Of a DNA stretch of 64,000 nucleotides, positions 34,662 to 46,943 are shown in pieces. Under the pieces are notes generated by a model. It saw only the letters and a list, made by a program, of their open reading frames with translations, did not search any database and was not told the DNA's origin. Source of the stretch: Rotaria socialis (taxonomy: Eukaryota; Rotifera; Eurotatoria; Philodinida; Philodinidae); contig CAJNYU010002695.1 of assembly GCA_905331475.1 (NCBI GenBank), positions 1 to 64,000 of the forward strand, in the 5' to 3' direction. The stretch's first letter is position 1, and each line of letters begins with the position of its first letter. Both the position numbers and the translations under genes were made by a program.

Positions 34662-36582
34662 ATGTATTTGTCAGACGAAGTGATTTATGTGTGTTTACTT
34701 CTTGTATCAATACCGATTGGATTTCTTTTCAAAAATTCTCGCCATGCTAATTTAAAAGCGTACTCTTCGACATTAATTGGTTTTATTTTTGCTTTAATAG
34801 TTTGTCGTTGGGATGTTTTACATTCATTAGTTACCACTTCAGTAACATGTCTTATATTAGCCGGTGTTACTGCAAGGTAGACGAAACCTATCATTATTTC
34901 GAAATTTCTATTGTTCTCTTTGCTGTACAGATATGTTCATATAGCAACATTTGTATGGTGTTTTTCATATTTATTATATTTCCGTACAACTGATCTCTTT
35001 TCAATTCGATTACCTGTTGCACATAGTAATGCTATTCAATTAATGCTAACACTTAAAGTAAAGGAATGAAAAACAAAATATTCGCTTAATACAGTGCTGT
35101 TTAAACATTTTTGCTTTTAATAGCTTGTGGGTATTGCTTATGAATGGCATGACTCTTACACACGTTTGAAAACTATACGTGCACAACATAAGACTGATGA
35201 AAGTGAAAAATTACATTTACAAGATATGTATTTATCTGTGAAACCATCTACTATACGAGTATTTCAATATGCTTATTGTTATATTGGCCTTCTAACTGGT
35301 AATTTTTCATGTGAAATGTTGATAATGAAAAAACTTCTTATCTTTTCCGTTTTGTTTAGGTCCGTATTATCGTTATAGAACATATCATGATTGGTTGGAA
35401 ATGAAACATGGAGTACATATACATGGTTTAACATTTATGAGAAAACGTGCCATATTTGGTTCAATATACATATTAGCTTATTTACTTTTATCTGCTCTTG
35501 TTTCATTTAATGTAATAATTTTTAGAGTTTTGTATATATATGGAATATTTTTAAAATGATCTATTTTTGATTAGGATGCACTTGATGACAAATTTTATAC
35601 AAATCCACTTTGGTATCGATTACTCTATATGCCACTTGTGTTTACATTATTTCGTTGTCGATTTTATTCTGCTTGGTTATTGGCTGAATGTATGTGTATG
35701 TCAGCAGGTTTCGGAGCGTATCCATTGGTTAGTAAACCTAAACCTGGTGAGAACTGAAATTATATACATATGATATTTACTAGGATTTTTTTAAAATTTA
35801 GGTCAAGGCCCAACAGATCTTGCTGCTTTAAAACACGCGTAAGATTAAATTAAAAATTTTAATTGATAATAAATTTAAGAGAAAAAAATTGATATTCCAG
35901 TTACGAACAAGCACCGAATACAATAGCTTATGACTTTGAAACTATTCATAATATCGATGAATGGAAATGTGAATCAGCATTTACAGTTAAAGAAGTACTT
36001 CGATATTGGAATATGAGCGTTCAGTATTGGATGGCAACATGTGTTTATAAACGAATTAAATGGCGACGAATAGCGTAAGAATTACAAATTTGCTAGTACG
36101 AAAAATTCAATCGTTGTTTTGTTTTTCACGATAATTTTAGTCATCCAGCTACTATGTTTGTTTCTGCTTATTGGCATGGTATTCATTTGGGTTATTATAT
36201 GGGCATGGTTTCAACTACGCCATCTATTCTTGCTGAAAATGCTATGGAAGCTGGTGTACGTCGTCGCATTCCAGTTAATAGCCGATTCATTCGTGTTTAT
36301 GATATGTGTTCATGGTTTTTTCGTACACGAATGTTTGATTATATGTCAATTGGCTTCATTCTTAAACATTTTTATTATACATGGAAATATTGGAAAAGTG
36401 TTTATTTTATCGGTCATACTGTTACTTTGATATTATATTTGATTGGTTTAATTGCAATACAAATACGACCTAGAGGCAAAAGAAAAGAAATCGTTCATAA
36501 AGATCTTGGTATTGATGTACAACCAAAAGCACCTGAAGAACAACATCAAAGACTTGAAAACGAACATAAAAAAGAACTCTAA
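34662..36582 (+). CDS. MBOAT7: Lysophosphatidylinositol acyltransferase (MBOAT7/LPIAT1)
   Basis: Eight exons with consensus borders: 34662-34876, 34931-35057, 35124-35298, 35360-35511, 35575-35746, 35802-35838, 35901-36074 and 36141-36582. They encode about 497 residues (human protein 472). The multi-span membrane protein has the family landmarks QYAYCYIGLLTGPYYRYRTYHDWLE, the conserved Asn in RYWNMSVQYWM (about residue 330) and the catalytic His in AYWHGIHLGYY (about residue 363). MBOAT7 attaches arachidonoyl-CoA to lysophosphatidylinositol in the ER membrane, remodelling phosphoinositides. The C-terminus is a charged Lys/Glu/Gln tail. Introns are about 54-66 bp. All key residues are intact, so it is probably functional. 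Confidence 0.93.
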
Positions 36583-37417
36583 TCTATTTGTTTTCTTCTC
36601 TAGGAAAAAATGAATCGATTCGAACAATCTTGGTTTTTTCTTCTTCGTGATTAACTTAAAATTCTTTGTTTTCTTCAAATTTTTATTTTAGATCTCTTTT
36701 GCGAAAAAAATAAAATTAGTTATTTTGTTGTTATTCAACTGATAGGATATAAGATTTTTGCTTAGGCTATGTTGTTTTATCATGGCCGAAATGGATGTAT
36801 TACAATCAAAAATTATGCAACAGAGTGAGTGATTTATCGTATAGAAAACATGGATTGTATTCTAATTATTCACAGCAAATGAGAATTGACTAGTAGAAGT
36901 ATCTTGATGTTTTTGAGAATTAATGTTTCATTGACTGCTATGATAGGCTTAGTGTTTCAGAAAGTAAATGAATAATATACACGTTTAAGACCTATCCATC
37001 TAGAACGTTCAAGAAAGATTTACATTCTTTTTTTTTATAATACTCACTTTCAAAATAGATCCAATTTTCTGAATACTCAAGACATGAACGTTGTATTTAT
37101 AATCAATAGACTATAGGAAGAGTAGCAATCTATTATTCATTCGGAGGATACTCAAAAATTTAGTAAATTCTGTATTAATGTATGAAAAACTTAATATCTA
37201 GTTAACATATTCTTTCTGTCTTACGTGAATATCTTCTATGAATGGTTTCTTATGATATTTTATCAATGCTATTTATGAAAAAATATGATCTCAATTGCAT
37301 AATGAATACATGATGCAATTTTGAAGTTCACCACTAGAAATCTTATGCAATACAGAAATTGCGTGATATTACTCAATTCAAATTTTGAACGCATACGAAA
37401 AACTTGATAATGCCGAT
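36583..37417. other. Intergenic region between MBOAT7 and the Tudor gene
   Basis: Contains the MBOAT7 3' untranslated region (AATAAA near 36708) and AT-rich DNA. An unrecognised upstream exon of the Tudor gene may lie here. Confidence 0.4.
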
Positions 37418-39540
37418 ATGGCACTCTCGATTATATTGCTGTTCTGCTCTACCTCAGGCATATCGCTAGAAAAACTGTCCAATCTACTTCATATATTCTT
37501 GTATCTAGCTCGTTCAAAACCACAATCAATACCTTATCAAACAAAGTCTTGTTTGAAATCGAGTACATGTGCAACTGAACAAATTTTATTTTGTCAAAAT
37601 ACAACAGATAATAAATTATCAAAAGTACTAGAATATAAAAATCAACCGATTATTTTCAATCGTTATTCATACGAATTCTATATACCAAATCATCTACTTA
37701 AACAAAGTCATGAATGCGTGATAATAGCAGCATTAAATCCTCATTGTTTTACAGTTCAACTTAAACAAGATGCTATTGAATTTGATAAATTTCAACGTGA
37801 AATCAATGATTTCTATAATGAACTTGACGATAAACAATACTTACTTGTACCCGAACAAATACACGCCAATCTATGTGTTATGTGTGCCGATCCGAAATCA
37901 TCTGACAATGATAAAATTTGGAATCGTTCACAAATACTTGATTTCGATTCAACTGATAATACAGTCAATTTATTTTATGTCGATTTAGGTACATGGGATG
38001 AATATGTACCAATAAATCGTCTTCGCCTTCTGATCGACTGTTTTCATCGGCATTTAGTTTTCTCTTTAACATGTCGTTTAGCTCATGTATCACCATTAAA
38101 TATCGATGGAGACGATTTGACATGGTCAAATGATGCCACCCATCAATTTCTGGCTGTTATTGATCAAGTTACACCTGAAATAGAATTTATCTCATTTGGA
38201 CAAGATGGATGTTTTCAAACGAATCTATTTGTTACCAATTCTGGTCAATATGTGTGTGTTAATGATTATATGATACATATTAAAAAAGCAACAGCTATTG
38301 TACAACCAACAAATATTGATGATGACAATCAAACAATTGTTCAAGTATGAAAATTTTTCAAATTTATATGAAAATATAACTGTCCTGGCTCGAATAAGAA
38401 TCTTTGATTGTGACATTTAAGAAATCAATTTTTCTTTGTAGAAACAATTGCATCTTTTCTTAAAATAAATTGAATCAATCATTCCCATTAAAACTTCATT
38501 CTTTTTTTTAGTTTGACAAAAATTGTAGCATCAATATCAATCCACCGATTCATCCAGTTATAGCTTTATACAATCAATCAGGAGAGTAAGTGATATCTCA
38601 CATATTAGCCTAAAAATAATTAAAATTTGTCTAGAGTTTTAAAACGATCTCTCATTATATCTCGTTCAGCTAGTCTCAATAATTCATTAATGTCATCATC
38701 GGATATTTCAAGTAAATCACTTGTTAAAGTTATACATATTCATATAAAAACACACAGCATCAATCAGCAATTAAATAGCGAACAAAAACTACCTATTATT
38801 TTTATATATTATCAAAACAATATACTTATTCCTGATTTCAATATATGTACTTTACTTAAAATAATGAATTCAAATATTGACATTGATACTATTCAAGATT
38901 ATGTAAGAAATCTAAATTTTCATTGTATCAATGTATAAAGAAGATATCCTTTTCTTTAATGCACTATCGATAGGCTTCAGCTATTAAATATCATTCTTTA
39001 CAAATAACACGGGAATTCAATTCCGACGTGTTTGTGCAAATCGACTCCTTCGTTTATGTTCGAGCTTTGAATATTGTTTCATTATATTCAATTGATTTTG
39101 TTCATTCGATTCTTGAATATTTTCATTTTACAATTGGAAATGTATATCTTGAATTAGAACATGCAAAATATGTTCAATTGAATGCACTAGATCTTACTCT
39201 TTGGTTTAAAATGAATAATGAAGTAAATAATGATTTATTATTAATATCTAAAAACAATCAATTTCGTTTTGTTTTGTTTTAGCTTGCAGCTGCATCCTCC
39301 GACAATTCCATGAAGTAGGTTTTTCTAGATATGATTGGAACAGTAAGAGATCATCCGTAAAAACAGCAACACTTTTCAGAAAGAGGGGAAATCTGGATAA
39401 AATACTGAATTTTAAAATATCTCATTCTGTATTGTACTAAGTTCTTTTTTTTTACGTTTTATAGGAAACTTGAAAATGAACAAAAACCAACAGTAAAAAG
39501 GCGTCTTCCATTTTCCAATCGGTTAATAAGTTCCACATGA
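37418..39540 (+). CDS. Tudor-domain protein (TDRD5/7-like)
   Basis: Six exons are proposed: 37418-38344, 38512-38585, 38635-38932, 38974-39222, 39283-39314 and 39465-39540, about 551 residues. The start is the first ATG of the frame (MALSIILL). The frame is open for some way upstream, so an earlier exon could supply the true N-terminus. Around residues 147-245 lies a Tudor domain: a WNRSQILDFD strand, an LFYVDLGTWDEYVP aromatic/acidic strand and a conserved CRLAHV helix. Tudor domains bind methylated arginines or lysines; multi-domain Tudor proteins work in germline piRNA granules. No LOTUS domain could be confirmed. The C-terminal half is diverged and may hold a second Tudor-like fold. The small exon 5 and the 41-bp third intron are plausible but need transcript support. 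Confidence 0.75.
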
Positions 39541-39764
39541 TCTATTCCTGTTTTGTTTCTGGTTTAGAGAATATAAGATTTGTGATATGTAAATAGTGTA
39601 ACTTGTGCAATGATTTTGTTTTTGAAAGCAGCATTTTTTGTGATTTTCTTTTCATTTTTGAAGTTTTTTCTTTGCGCCTTTCTGTTATTGTCTATTTTGC
39701 TATGTTATTTTTTTGGCAGAGATTTATTTTGTCTTCTACTTATATAGAAAAAAAATAAACTATT

Positions 39765-40715
39765 ATGAATGAAATCATTTTTATAGATCTATCTAAAATG
39801 TCACTTGTTTGTTTACAATTGATGAGATGTAATAAACAAAGACTCTCAATAGGAAATCTATATAGAAAATTTCAAACATCGAATTTATGTTTATCTCAAA
39901 ATATATTTCATGTACAAGATGAAGCCGATTTTCAAACGCAAGTTCTAGATAGTAAAAAAACATTTCTAGTCAATTTTCATGCTAGTTGGTAAGAATTTGA
40001 TATATTTACATGATGATAAAAGATTTATTTTTAAGGTGTGGACCATGTAGAATTCTCGGTAATCCGTATGATAGCGATTAAGATGAATCTAACTTTGAGT
40101 TGTTGTTGTTTTTGCTTTGCATAGCACCTCGATTGGAAAAACTAATTACTAATTATAATAATGATGCAAAGAGTTCAGCTGGTGATCAACATATTGTATT
40201 GGCTAAAGTAGATGTGGATAAATTCGAACAATTAAGTAGTAAATTTAAAGTAAAAGCAGTACCGACAGGTAAAATTTTCTTTCATAATACAATTTTCTGT
40301 AAGAATTCAATGAAAATTAAAGCACATATCACGTAAATCAGGACAAATCTCTATATCGATGATTCTATTCGGCATTCTTATTGAGATTAGTAATTCAGGA
40401 TAGTTCATCATGTCTGATATGAAGATATCATCTTTCATGTTGATGTATGCATAGTAAAAAACGGTAGATTGTACATCTATTTGCAAAGATTTTGAGCATT
40501 AGTTTATGTTTTTACAGAATAAACCAAAGTTCAAAGCGGAATTGTTGTTTTTTATTACAGCTTTCTTATGTTTCGAATGGTTTCTTTTATTGAAAAAGAA
40601 AACATTTCTCTTCTCTTTAGTATTGGCCATTAAAAATGGTAAAGAAATCAGTCGATTTACTGGTCTTATTGATGAAGATCGAATTGAAGCAATGCTTGAT
40701 GAACTCAATCGTTGA
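39765..40715 (+). CDS. TXN2: Mitochondrial thioredoxin
   Basis: Four exons: 39765-39988, 40036-40058, 40125-40268 and 40621-40715, with all phases matching, giving 161 residues. The first 40-50 residues are basic and hydroxylated (RCNKQRLSIGNLYRKF) like a mitochondrial presequence. The active site is WCGPC at residues 75-79, split over the first intron. The fold continues through LAKVDVDKFEQLSSKFKVKAVPT, with the cis-Pro, into IKNGKEISRFTGL. It reduces disulfides in the matrix, receiving electrons from thioredoxin reductase. A second start at MSLVCLQ is possible. An AATAAA overlaps the stop region at about 40716. It converges on the next gene, with only 89 bp between stop codons. Confidence 0.92.
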
Positions 40716-40804
40716 ATAAATGAGAAGAAAACAATTTGTCTACTTGTTGTTTCGTTTATATCTAAAAAATGATTTACATGTTTGTCTGTTTTCTTTTTCA
40801 CTAA

Positions 40805-41731
40805 TTAAAATCGTTCATTTGTCAACTGTGGATATTTCGGTGCATATTGACTCGATGTTAAATGAGTAAGATAATTAATATCCGACGGTAACGGTGGCGC
40901 TTGTGGTGGATAAACAGTCATCATAACAGGAACAGATCCTTGATATGGATTAGACGAAAGCGAACAAGATTGATGATGGTGGCTAATAGTCATCGGTAGT
41001 ATTTTCTGACTCGACGAATACAACGGTGCCATAACAGCTTCAGCTGGTGTTGCTAATTGATATGGATAGGCACTTGCTGCTCGTATATGTATTAAACAAT
41101 AAATAATTAAATAAATCAGACACGTAACAGCCATAAGAATACCAGCCACAAGTTGTCCTAAGATAAAAGATACACGAGTATTTCCACAACCGTCTGAAAC
41201 ACCATCGACTAAACATTCGATGGGATCCGATATATAACTTGTCCAAGCTAATGTTTGACAGATTCCTTCACTAAAAAAACATTTATTTGGTTCTCGAATA
41301 AAAATAATATCAAATCCAATTAAAATAAAAGCAAAAATCAAACCAAATATATTTTGGATGACAGCATGTGTAGCACAGCTTCGTTGCCGACAACAACAAA
41401 CTAAAATTAAAAAATTGAATGTTTTCACTTATTTTTCTCTTTGTAAATGTACTTGATTCGTCTAGTTTAAATAACGATTAATATATTCGAACAAATTCTT
41501 ACCGACTGCAAACATAGATATCCATAGGATAGTAAACGGCACTGCTGTCCAAAAGCCAACAAATAAATTTGTTAATTTCATATGAAGAACATTATGTCCG
41601 ACTTCGAGAGAAAATATAGCAAACGTAGTTAACATTTGTATAACAGCCAAAGTTGCTACAATTGATAAAGGAAATTTATTTTTGAAACGTTGTTCTTTTG
41701 CATAATATCCAGCTGTATGTTGTTCGTACAT
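40805..41731 (-). CDS. Four-transmembrane protein, unidentified
   Basis: Two exons (41503-41731 and 40805-41400; intron borders GTAAG and TTTTAG), 274 residues. Four hydrophobic helices lie at about 24-44, 57-77, 90-113 and 155-185. The loop between helices 3 and 4 has four cysteines (NKCFFSEGIC, IECLVDG, DGCGN), presumably disulfide-bonded outside the cell or in the lumen. The C-terminal 90 residues are Pro/Ser/Tyr-rich and presumably cytoplasmic. The layout is like MARVEL or MS4A-type tetraspan membrane proteins, but I do not recognise a specific family. Its 3' end faces that of TXN2 closely, so their terminators probably overlap. Confidence 0.8.
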
Positions 41732-44198
41732 TCTCTAAGACAATATTAGAGAAGAGGAAATAAAAGAACTGTAGTAAATGAATGAAAGGATTTCAATATT
41801 ATAAATGGTTATATATGTATTTCTTTTTTTTTTATTCTTTTTTTAATGATGATACGCGATCCTGATCTGCTTGTATGTGAGCATGCACATTTGTGATCCA
41901 ATTTCTATGTGAATTTAATCAGTGAATATAAGCAGCTGCAAAAAAAAGAACACAATGCTAAGCTTTGTTATAGTTAAGCGGAAATATAATCTTGTCGTGA
42001 CTTAAGAATCATAGGAAATATTGATCGAAAGTTTTTAATTAATGTTATATTATTTTAATTGAACGAATGCATAATATTGATTTAGATTTATAATTATCAC
42101 TAGAAATCTATATTCACATTACGGTTTCTTACCTTTTTGTTGAAATGAAAAAGCTTCTTTTCAGTTTTTCTTGAACATATTTGTACAAACAAGTACGCTG
42201 TGTCAATCGAAGATATGTGACAGTACTATGTTGATAATTGTTCTTGTTAAAAAAAAAAAGATTGACCTAGAGACCATGTGTTAAGTGATTAACAGTCAAC
42301 AAAAGAAGTCACACGTTCTGTCTAGTCCGTTGTTAATTTAGATGGATATGTTTTGTTATATTACTGTAGCCTATGAATTAATACGCATGTTCTACATTGT
42401 ATTGATTTATATATTTTTTTCTGAATTTCCTACAAGAGTTTTTTTCTACTTAACTAAAATTGGAACAATTCAGCTGATCGAAGTATTACGCTTTGACTTC
42501 GTAAACAAGGTGAAAAATTCATTGCACGACCAATAAAAGCCTAGCAAAATCGTTGACATGCCAACGTCGTTAAATGGAATTTGAACGAAATAGAAATATT
42601 GATTGTAATCGATTTAATTATCACTACCATCGATTTGTATTTTAGGGTTTAATCAGATATGGACTAAGAGCTCCGCCTTCCTATTCGGCAAACGGTAGAT
42701 ATGATAATTACTATCATTGACACTATATTGTATGACTAACTTATAAGATCATAGGTCATTGACCTCTCACCGTTGTTCTCCAGGTGATGTCATTATTTTG
42801 ATTTGAACTTTTCAAAAAACTATTCAGTATTTCTCAAATACATTGTGTTGAACATTCGATTATTTCCTTCTATCATATTCTTGTCGTTTATCAAAATAAA
42901 CACAATTCATTTCCGATAAATAGCCTTATTTGAATATCATATTGACATGTGAGGAAAAAAATAAAAAGAATAATGAAGTCTATCGAACACGCACATTTAC
43001 GAGAGAGAATTCATCGATGTTTGTTGAAAGTTTTGTATTAAAACAAACTATTTCCGTTATCTATCTTCAAAACGAAAATTAGTAGATAATTATTGAAGTA
43101 ATCCGCCTTTAGTTTTATGTCGATGAATGATATGTAAACCGATATTTCTCTTGATCATCATCGAACATCTTTATGAAACATTTTAATTTATAAATTTCTC
43201 TCGCATTTTTCTAGAAAAATTCATAGAAACTAAGGAAATCTTTATTAGAAACAGTCAAGTGAACGATGTTTCGCTTGTTACATTATTTATACAATATTGC
43301 ATTTTGACATGATTGTTCCTTTTCCCCAAAAAACATTTTTACATATTATTTAATACGAACAATTTATTTTATTCATAAAATGTAATGATTATTCTTATTT
43401 CGACATACAAAAAAAAATATATAAATATATATATTAAAGCAAATAAAAATAACAAAAGATTCTAAAATTTCAATTCTATTGTTAAACGAAAAAAAAAAGA
43501 AAACATCAAATTACATATGATAGATATTTGTAAATAGACAATGAATAAAAGCGATCTTAATTACATGTTTTTTTCTTAATAATGAAAAAGCAATTTCTAT
43601 AATTGTACATTGTCTTTTGACCTATTCTTTTCAATACAAATAAACTAATAATTATTGAAGTCAATTGAAAAGGTTTCTTTTTTAACAAAAGAAATTCGAT
43701 TTCATTCGTTTTCTTTAAAAATCAAAGTAACAAATGAGAGTTCTCGAAAATATAGATGTTAAAACCGGATTTCCCAAAGCACGAAGTGCTCTAGTCAATA
43801 ATTTTATTTTACAAATTGACTGCGAACATTCGCGCTCAGTGATTTTTTACCGGTAAATATATATTCGTATGTTGTTGTGTGTAGTTACCTCTTCTTTTTC
43901 AACAAAACATACCTATTTAACAGTTCAATGTTCAACTGTCATCAACAGACCATGACCATTACTATTCATAAACCAATGCACAATAGTTAATGAACATGAT
44001 AGGCGCGCTAAATAATTGATGACATGATAAGTTAAAATTTCTGAAGCTAATCAAATTCGTATGAGCAAAAGCACACAAAAGAAGGAAAAAGAAAAAGAAA
44101 ATAGTACTCAGTTGGATGCCCCATCGTCGATGTGTCTCTTTCTCTTTTCGATGTGCGTATGTGCATATAATTGCATTAATTCATCTCGGTCTTTTTCT

Positions 44199-44239
<41 letters not shown>

Positions 44240-46943
44240 TGCTTTTTCTCTGCGACATTTCACCTTTTCGTCGATGTGCAGCTCTTTCTATTGTATGACA
44301 AAAAGTCGCCTCAAGCTACGGTGAGAGAAAAGATGACTGACTGACTGACTGACTGACCAACATCAATACAAAACGATCTTTCTAAAATGAATAAATGGAC
44401 AGTATTTTTCGCGATTTTGTCAATGCATTAAGCCTAAGGCAGATTTTTTTGTTAGTTTGGTCATGAAAGCGACAACATGGACGACTCTTTTCAAGCACTC
44501 CTATTCTCTCTATATCTTATGTGCCACACTACTATCGAACCAGTTTCTCAAAAAAAAAGAAGAAAATGGGTAAAGAGAAAGAAAAAAAAACATATGCCTC
44601 ACGTCTTTCTCTGTTTTTTTTTCGTTGTCGACATGAAGAGCAAACATACGTACATGCATCACAAAATAACCTACTTACTATTACTATTCGATGAGAAGAA
44701 AAGAAAACGAAGACGACGAGAAAAAAAAGCAGAAAAAAGGCATGTCATGAGCGCCGTATACAAGTGTTCGTTTCGTTGTCAAATTATGTCTCTCTTCTTT
44801 ATTTACCATTCATCTTTTTTTTCTTTACTTTCTTTCTCTCGTCGCTCTCTTCGTTCGTTGATGGTCAAATGTTTGCTTAGGCAGGTAGTTATATGAAGTA
44901 GCTCACCCAGATGAATTTTGTCATCGTTGCCAAAGCCTTACAATTGTTCGTGCTCTTATACACAGAGATATACAAGAGGGCACTACTCTTGTTTCAGTAA
45001 CTGCACTCACAAGTGCAAATAGAACAATGCGTTCACCTATATATATACAAAAAGAAAATTGATCACTGGATTCGAAATAAATAAATATATAGAAATAGAT
45101 ATTCTATGTCTGCTTGTCTTTCTATTCTTATCGTTAAAACACATTTATTAGGGATAATTGTGTATTGAAAATGGGCAATGGTGATGATGAAGAAAAAAAG
45201 AGAAAGAGAGAGAGGTATAAAGTATGATTGTAACCCGCCTTTTTTTTATCTTTTCGACTTTATCAACAATACCAACAGAAAAATCATGCATCAAAACATG
45301 CACATGCATTTTTCATTTTAACATTCGTCTGTGTATGTTTCGTTACTTTTTATAACTGCTTCGGTCGTTATTCTAGTGTTGACTTAAATCCCATCCTGTA
45401 GTAGAAAAGAAAAATCGAAAGAGAAAAGAACAGAATAAAAGACACTTAACAATTTTTGAAATGGAATGTTAATAATTGTCACTAGGTTGAATATATCGAG
45501 TTATTTGATTAAAAGGACGAATGATAGTTTATTGAAATAGGATAAACAGTAGAAGACAATTTTCACCGTAGAGTTATTGTAAATAAGAAACCGTGTTAAT
45601 GATTTGTTGACATAAATTTGGTTGTTTTTTTCTTATTTAGTTTACTTGTATTAAATTAAAACGATGAAGATGAACTCAAAATATTAAAATAAAAATAAAA
45701 TATGCAATATTTAAAGTTTTTCAAATGGATTTCTATTGGAGAATATAGATTTTTGATGAACTCAAATTGAATTGTTTTATGACATTCGCCAATTGTCTCC
45801 TATAGTAAATATAATCAGATCAAAGAAACAGAGATAACTTTTTTATTTTTAGTAATTTTTAAAACTAAGATATCAGTCACTAATATAATACTAAAAAGAA
45901 AAAAAAACGGCTTATAAACGGAAATCTAATACTTCATTTTTATATGCGTCATATCGAAGGGATATTTTAAATATCAGCTTGAGGAAAAAACGATTTTCCT
46001 AGTAGCATTAGTTCATTTATGTTCTCAGAGAATTATCGAAATATTTATTTAGTGTAATGAAGGAAAATATGTCAATGTTCGTTTTGCGTGATATTATCTA
46101 ATTTTAATTAAATAAACAGATGTTCTTTCGAAAAATTTATTTTTATTTTTCGTTCAATGTCAACATGTTGATTGCTACACATTGCTTTGCAATTAAAATG
46201 CTATTAATATCGCTCGATCATACTGTTTTGTTGATCAATCTCAATTGACCGTTCAATTTTGTTAACTAGTTTTTCGTTCTAAATTATGAATGGCGATACG
46301 AGTAAATTTTTTCCATCCATAAAGAAAATATTCACTCGAAAAAATCTCAATGAGATCTCGCTTATAAAAATAATGTTCCGAATTTTTGAGTAGCACATCT
46401 CCTCAAAAACGTAAACTTATCCTAGATATTACGAAAAGTATGAAGAGTTTGAAAAATTTAGATTTCTGTATAGAAAGCAATAAACACATCCGTCATTTTA
46501 GTATTATTCTAATTCAGACATGTTTTGTTGCGAGTCACAATTTCTCACCATGGCGAAGACGTAGATCATATGAATAATCACAGTGGTATTTAATCAATAT
46601 TCTTATAGTAATCGTATTGCTTTAATATTAGTGAGTAAATGATTAGGTTTTATAAATGATCGCATGACTTGTACTATTTTATTCAAGTATAACCATTCTG
46701 TTAATATCTTTCGTTGGCTAAGACAGTATTCAATGTGAAGATCGAAAGGATAGTACTCTTTTACTACTTATTAGTCATCTATACTCTAAAACAAATATAA
46801 TATTCGCTCTCACAAAGGACTAAATTGCCGCTTCTGATATGAAAATCGGAATGAGAAGTTTGTTAGTATGATATAATTATAGTATTATTTCAACTTCATA
46901 AAAAATCTTTTATTTAATTAAATAATTTTGTACAAAATGTAAA
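41732..46943. other. Long AT-rich gap with simple repeats
   Basis: No gene recognised. It holds a CT microsatellite (about 44200-44235), a GACT tetranucleotide run (44335-44357) and purine- or pyrimidine-rich stretches (44560-44740). The frames at 44061-44324 and 44477-44896 are low-complexity products of these. The frame at 46386-46577 has no domain. Confidence 0.45.
44200..44357 (+). repeat. CT and GACT simple repeats
   Basis: An uninterrupted CT dinucleotide run lies near 44205-44231, and GACT/TGAC units at 44335-44357. Confidence 0.9.

Noticed and set aside
44061-44896. Overlapping open frames of 60-139 residues
   Set aside because: They are made of CT/GA repeats and Lys/Arg- or Ser/Phe-rich low-complexity sequence, with no domain or splice pattern.
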